47,171 bases of DNA from Mycobacterium colombiense (GTDB lineage: Bacteria > Actinomycetota > Actinomycetes > Mycobacteriales > Mycobacteriaceae), in the NCBI RefSeq assembly GCF_001953985.1, contig NZ_MBEI01000045.1, positions 1 through 47,171 on the forward strand. Reading direction: 5' to 3'. The notes beneath the pieces were generated by a model. That model made no database searches, was not told where the DNA came from, and saw nothing but the letters and a program-made list of their open reading frames with translations. Positions 43,342 to 47,171 of the stretch are shown here, piece by piece; the stretch's first letter is position 1, and each line of letters starts with the position of its first letter. The position numbers and the translations under genes are program-made.

Positions 43342-43366
43342 AAGATAGCCGGGGGTGGGGGATACT
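43342..43366. promoter_or_regulatory. Divergent leaderless promoters of sirtuin and GntR genes
   Basis: Minus-strand TATCTT (complement of 43342-43347) and plus-strand GATACT (43361-43366) each end 6 bases before the respective start codon within a 37-base gap. The GntR protein could act on both; this is inference. Confidence 0.45.
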
Positions 43367-43372
43367 GAACGG

Positions 43373-43738
43373 GTGGAGCTGGGTGACTGGTTGAAGGTCG
43401 ACATGAAGGCGGGTAAGCCGTTGTTCGACCAGCTCCGGACGCAGGTCATCGACGGAGTCCGGGAGGGTGCGCTGCCGCCGGGCACCCGCCTGCCGACCGT
43501 GCGGGACCTGGCCGGCCAGCTCGGCGTCGCCGTCAACACCGTGGCGCGCGCGTACCGCGAGCTGGAAAGCTCCGCCATCATCGAAACCCGCGGGCGCTTC
43601 GGCACTTTCATCGCCCGCTACGACCCGACCGACGCCGCGATGGCGGCCGCGGCGCGCGAGTATGTCCGGGTTGCGCGCGGACTGGGGTTGGACAAGGCCG
43701 ACGCGGTGCGCTACATCGAAGCGGTGCCCGACGACTGA
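43373..43738 (+). CDS. GntR-family transcriptional regulator (YtrA type, Rv1152-like)
   Basis: A 121-residue GntR protein with an N-terminal winged HTH ([49 protein letters not shown]) and only a short C-terminal helix pair, which is the YtrA subfamily. The GTG at 43373 is chosen over one at 43355 because it gives the length and start of Rv1152. It may regulate itself and the divergent sirtuin gene. Ligand unknown. Confidence 0.92.
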   Translation: MELGDWLKVDMKAGKPLFDQLRTQVIDGVREGALPPGTRLPTVRDLAGQLGVAVNTVARAYRELESSAIIETRGRFGTFIARYDPTDAAMAAAAREYVRVARGLGLDKADAVRYIEAVPDD

Positions 43739-43795
43739 CGCATGCTCCGCGAGCGTCGAAACCCGTTGGCGCACAGCTGTTTTGCTAGCGCCTGC

Positions 43796-44317
43796 TCAGC
43801 GCAATACCTTGTCCAGCGTGCGCAGGTTGCGCGTCGTGGTCGACGACTTGTACCGCGGCTTACCCATCGTCTTGCCGATGCGGCTGTCCAGCGTGCCGCC
43901 CTTGGGGACCTGCCAGTAGATGACGCCGTCGCCGCGGCGGATCTTCTCGTCGGGTCCGGCGTCCTTGCCCAACGCGGCGAGCTCGTCCAGCACGGCCGCG
44001 TCGGCGACGAACGTGATGTAGGACTGATAGCCGTCGAGCTCACGCTCGAACGGGTAGGCATCGACCACGGCGCGCACCGTGTCGATGTCGTAGGCCAGCA
44101 CCCACGCGTCGTAACCGAACCGGTCGCGCAACACGGCCTCGGCCTTTTTGCGCACCGACGCCACGCCTGCGGTCGACTCCAGCAGCACGTTGCCGCTCGC
44201 CAGGATGGTCCGGACACCGGTGAACCCCGCCTCGGTCAGCGCGGCCGCCACCTCGGCCATCTTGAGGTTGACGCCCCGGACGTTGACGCCACGCAGGAAC
44301 GCCGCGTACTTGGTCAT
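43796..44317 (-). CDS. DUF1697 family protein
   Basis: A 173-residue protein that matches the DUF1697 family from its start (KYAAFLRGVNVRGVNLKMAEV) to the end (GKTMGKPRYKSSTTTRNLRTLDKVL). Also conserved is TILASGNVLLES. The family is widespread in bacteria and its function is unknown. It stands alone and is divergent from the Rv1155-like gene by 75 bases. Confidence 0.9.
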   Translation of the reverse strand: MTKYAAFLRGVNVRGVNLKMAEVAAALTEAGFTGVRTILASGNVLLESTAGVASVRKKAEAVLRDRFGYDAWVLAYDIDTVRAVVDAYPFERELDGYQSYITFVADAAVLDELAALGKDAGPDEKIRRGDGVIYWQVPKGGTLDSRIGKTMGKPRYKSSTTTRNLRTLDKVLR

Positions 44318-44383
44318 GCCCCGATTCCACCAGGTCGGCCGCGCGACAAACATGCCGGGCCGCCCCGGCCGTCTGCGACGTAG

Positions 44384-44836
<453 letters not shown>

Positions 44837-44887
44837 CCGCGTCGCCTACTGAACCGTTTCTGCCAAACCGGGGCTAGGCTGCCCCCT

Positions 44888-45112
44888 ATGGCTGAATCGA
44901 ATGCCCGGCAGGGTTCCAAGTCGTCGGAGTCTTCCGGGACCGCCGGATCGCCCGGGTCGGACGACGACACCAAGCGCAGATTCCGCGAAGCCCTGGACCG
45001 CAAGATGGCGAAATCGTCGAGCGGGTCCGACCACAAGGACGGCGCCGGCAAGCAATCGCGCGCGCACGGGGCGGTGGGAAACCGCCGGGAGTTCCGCCGC
45101 AAGAGCGGCTGA
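44888..45112 (+). CDS. DUF5302 small protein
   Basis: A 74-residue, highly charged, Ser/Gly-rich protein with a central KRRFREALDRKMAKS helix and a basic end (NRREFRRKSG). This is the actinobacterial DUF5302 family, of unknown function and probably disordered outside the helix. Same direction as the F420-binding gene before it. Confidence 0.8.
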   Translation: MAESNARQGSKSSESSGTAGSPGSDDDTKRRFREALDRKMAKSSSGSDHKDGAGKQSRAHGAVGNRREFRRKSG

Positions 45113-45155
45113 CTGTTTTGCGAAACATCCTGTGCGCCAAGGATGTTCGCGGGCC

Positions 45156-45689
45156 TCAGCCTTTTGGCGTGCTGAACAGGCCGATCGAAGGGTCGGCTTG
45201 GCCGGGTTGGCCGCGCAGGCTGCCGCGGGTGCTGGGGTGTTCGAAGTTCACTCGGGACGGGTCGTTTTGGTATGCCCAGTCGGCCACGATGGTGCGTTGA
45301 CTGAATTTCCAGCGGCCGTCGTGTTTGGTGTACGTGTCCAGGTATCGTCCGCCGATGGTCACGTCGATGTCGTGCTCGGGGCCGGCGAAGGTGTGAAACA
45401 CCAGGCAGTAGATCTCACCGCGCGCCGTGTCGCCGTCCACCACGAAGTTCGTGGTGGTGATGTTGTGTTGGGAGACACGCACATACGGTTCGGCCGCTTG
45501 TAGCTGCGCGATGAACTGTTCGACGCCGCCGGTCGAAAACGAGCCGTGCGAATCGGTCGCCTCGGGGTGGTACAGGCTGCGCAGCGTGTCGTAGTCGGCG
45601 CGGTCGACGGCCCGGCAGTAGGCGTTGACGAGCTGATGCAGCTCGTCGCGCGCCAGCATCAGTGCCAGTTTGTCCTCATCCACCACCAC
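45156..45689 (-). CDS. NTF2-like protein (SnoaL_4 type)
   Basis: A 177-residue NTF2-fold protein with ELHQLVNAYCRAVDRADYDTLRSLYHPEATDSHG, the usual start for the SnoaL_4 group, and GGRYLDTYTKHDGRWKFSQRT. The Asp and His of this segment often form the active site in dehydratase members, but activity here is unknown. Several GTG codons in a row at the start make the exact first residue uncertain. It is related at family level to the protein at 12700. Confidence 0.85.
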   Translation of the reverse strand: MVVDEDKLALMLARDELHQLVNAYCRAVDRADYDTLRSLYHPEATDSHGSFSTGGVEQFIAQLQAAEPYVRVSQHNITTTNFVVDGDTARGEIYCLVFHTFAGPEHDIDVTIGGRYLDTYTKHDGRWKFSQRTIVADWAYQNDPSRVNFEHPSTRGSLRGQPGQADPSIGLFSTPKG

Positions 45690-45773
45690 GCCACGATAAC
45701 GCGGTCATCGCTGGTGAGTAGTCTTGCGACCTATGGGTCCCCGGTCCCAGGATGTTCAGCGGAAGGAAGATCG

Positions 45774-46352
45774 TTGACGGTGAAAATTTGCCTCGCTCAA
45801 GATCCTGAGGCCGACAGGCTGCTGGACGAGAGTCCCTTGGCGCTGCTCATCGGGATGGTTCTCGATCAGCAGGTTCCTTTCGAGACGGCGTTCGCCGGGC
45901 CGAAGCGGATCTTGGACCGGATGGGCAGCCTCGATGCCGCCGAAATCGCGGACTACGACCCCGACAAGTTCGCCGCGTTGTGCTCGCAAAGGCCTGCGAT
46001 ACACCGCTTTCCGGGATCGATGGCCAAGCGCATCCAAACGCTGGCGCAGATCATCGTCGACCGCTATGACGGCGACGCAGCCGGATTGTGGACCGCCGGC
46101 GACCCCGACGGGACCGAGCTGCTGCGCCGGATCAAGGGACTGCCCGGATTCGGCGATGTCAAGGCCCAGATCTTCTTGGCACTGCTGGGCAAGCAGTACG
46201 GCGTGACGCCGAAAGGCTGGCGCGCGGCGGCGGGGGACTTCGGCAAGGCCGGTGCGCACATATCCGTCGCCGACATCGTCGACGCCCAGTCGATGGGGAA
46301 AGTGCGCGCCTACAAGAAGCAGATGAAAGCAGCAGCCAAGGCGGCTAAGTAG
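45774..46352 (+). CDS. HhH-GPD family protein (Rv1156-like)
   Basis: A 192-residue protein related to HhH-GPD base-excision glycosylases, with the helix-hairpin-helix segment IKGLPGFGDVKAQIFLALL (about 118-136) and the later AAGDFGKAG. The usual catalytic Lys of bifunctional glycosylases and the Fe-S cluster Cys set are absent. Activity is therefore not assured. The TTG start has AAGGA 6 bases upstream. It is followed after 28 bases by a DUF1059 gene. Confidence 0.88.
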   Translation: MTVKICLAQDPEADRLLDESPLALLIGMVLDQQVPFETAFAGPKRILDRMGSLDAAEIADYDPDKFAALCSQRPAIHRFPGSMAKRIQTLAQIIVDRYDGDAAGLWTAGDPDGTELLRRIKGLPGFGDVKAQIFLALLGKQYGVTPKGWRAAAGDFGKAGAHISVADIVDAQSMGKVRAYKKQMKAAAKAAK

Positions 46353-46380
46353 CAGGTCCACAGAAGGGAAGGGCGACAAC

Positions 46381-46527
46381 GTGAAGACACACATAACGTG
46401 TCCGTGCGGCGAAGCCATCGTCGGCAAGGATGAGGACGAACTGGTCGAGTTGACCCAGGCTCACCTCGCCAGCGCTCATCCTGGCCTCGAGTACGACCGC
46501 GACGCCATCTTGTTCATGGCGTACTAG
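46381..46527 (+). CDS. DUF1059-like small protein
   Basis: A 48-residue protein starting MKTHITCPCGE, with a CxC pair and KDEDELVELTQAHLASAHP, the DUF1059 pattern. The family has unknown function; the Cys and His residues suggest metal binding. GTG start with AAGGGAAGGG shortly upstream; it is probably in one transcript with the HhH-GPD gene. Confidence 0.8.
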   Translation: MKTHITCPCGEAIVGKDEDELVELTQAHLASAHPGLEYDRDAILFMAY

Positions 46528-46541
46528 CGCCCGCCTGACGC

Positions 46542-46580
46542 GAATGCGCGTGCCCCCCCGGTCGGGGGACACGCGCATTC
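46542..46580. terminator. Hairpin terminator between convergent genes
   Basis: GAATGCGCGTG pairs with CACGCGCATTC, with an inner C5/G5 stem. No U-tract on either strand; placed between the convergent DUF1059 gene and the secreted-protein gene. Confidence 0.65.
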
Positions 46581-46610
46581 AGGTGGCGAGACGGTGGCGG
46601 CGCCGGTCCG

Positions 46611-47053
46611 TTACGGCACCACCGTCGAACCGATGGTGGGCAAGAACTGGCACTGCTTTTCCTTGGTGGTGACCTGCCCGAAGATCGTCGACATGATGCT
46701 GCCCGAGCCGGTGTCGACGATCGCGCTCAAGGTCGTCGGGCCCTCCGGGTTGATGTCCGGACGCGGCTGGAGTGCGACGGTTCCCGACTTGCCGGTGGTC
46801 AGGTTCACCCAGGTGACGTTCAGCGGCAGCTTCTGCACCTCGGCGGGTCCCGGTGTGCCGACCGCGGTGAACACGTAGGCGGTCTGGCCGGGCCCCGGGC
46901 CGGGAGCGGGAATCTTGGCCGGCCCGGCCACCGACAACGCGGTGGCGATGGCGCTGGTGCCGTCCGCCAGGCAGTTGGAGCCGATCGACGGGTACATGAA
47001 GTCCTGCGTGGGCGGCGTGTCAGCGCCGAACCCCGGAGCGGGGCCCCCCGGGG
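46611..47053 (-). CDS. Secreted Pro/Ala-rich protein (Rv1157c-like), C-terminal part
   Basis: The minus-strand frame stays open upstream of YPSIGSNCLADGTSAI (residues FGADTPPTQDFM precede it) and is lost in the G-rich junk at the window end, so the N-terminus is missing. The visible 147 residues include APGPGPGQTAYVFTAVGTPGPAEVQ and end FLPTIGSTVVP. M. tuberculosis Rv1157c, an exported Ala/Pro-rich protein of unknown function, lies at this place. Two Cys in the visible part could form a disulphide outside the cell. Confidence 0.75.

Positions 47054-47171
<118 letters not shown>

Overview
The window is actinobacterial, high-GC DNA from a non-tuberculous Mycobacterium, probably a slow grower. 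It keeps the gene order I recall from the M. tuberculosis segment Rv1128c to Rv1157c: a 13E12 repeat protein, a DUF3556 membrane protein (Rv1132), metE (Rv1133c), a thiolase and enoyl-CoA hydratase (Rv1135A/Rv1136), a flavoprotein and isoprenylcysteine methyltransferase-like protein (Rv1138c/Rv1139c), a CPBP membrane protein (Rv1140), an enoyl-CoA hydratase, mcr (Rv1143), an SDR (Rv1144), mmpL13, a methyltransferase (Rv1147), a sirtuin and GntR regulator (Rv1151c/Rv1152), Rv1155, a HhH-GPD protein (Rv1156) and a secreted protein (Rv1157c). These locus equivalences are from memory. It is not the M. tuberculosis complex: mmpL13 and the thiolase are intact here, and about 21 kb of accessory genes sit between metE and the thiolase.

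Layout. 1-6.6 kb: a 13E12 protein with an SOS-box-like site, an amine oxidase, a small secreted protein, a DUF3556 membrane protein behind a KstR-type palindrome, and metE with a cobalamin riboswitch leader. 6.6-28 kb (accessory island): two SDRs, a double-TetR regulator, an operon-like run SDR / NTF2-like / acyl-CoA dehydrogenase / acyl-CoA dehydrogenase / nitroreductase on the minus strand, and divergently a VWA protein, a CbbQ/NorQ-type AAA ATPase, a cytosolic branched-chain-amino-acid-binding-like protein, an AveC-family membrane protein, an SDR, a P450 and an aldehyde dehydrogenase. A DinB/MDMPI-fold protein, a frameshifted small gene, a second P450 coupled to an acyltransferase, and a WS/DGAT follow. 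28-39 kb: beta-oxidation genes, a type III polyketide synthase / methyltransferase / flavoprotein operon resembling the phenolic-lipid srsABC operon, two paralogous NAD-binding proteins, mcr and an SDR. 39-47 kb: a two-microprotein operon with a strong terminator, mmpL13, sirtuin/GntR, and small conserved genes. The last ~120 bases are G-rich junk.

The most interesting system is in the island. Seven promoters there carry the same non-palindromic element (about ACCWAATATYTGTT). In five cases it lies in the -35/spacer of a recognisable promoter; at three, including one that serves two divergent promoters, it lies immediately after a -10 box. The promoters belong to the SDR at 7378, the double-TetR gene itself, the FadE operon, the divergent SDR/VWA pair, the AAA ATPase, the binding protein and the second P450. 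A two-headed TetR protein is a natural candidate to bind such an asymmetric site, as reported for Mce3R. The genes look like one regulon for oxidation and CoA-dependent processing of a lipid, sterol-like or polyketide-like molecule, with an unusual MoxR/VWA activation pair whose client is unknown.
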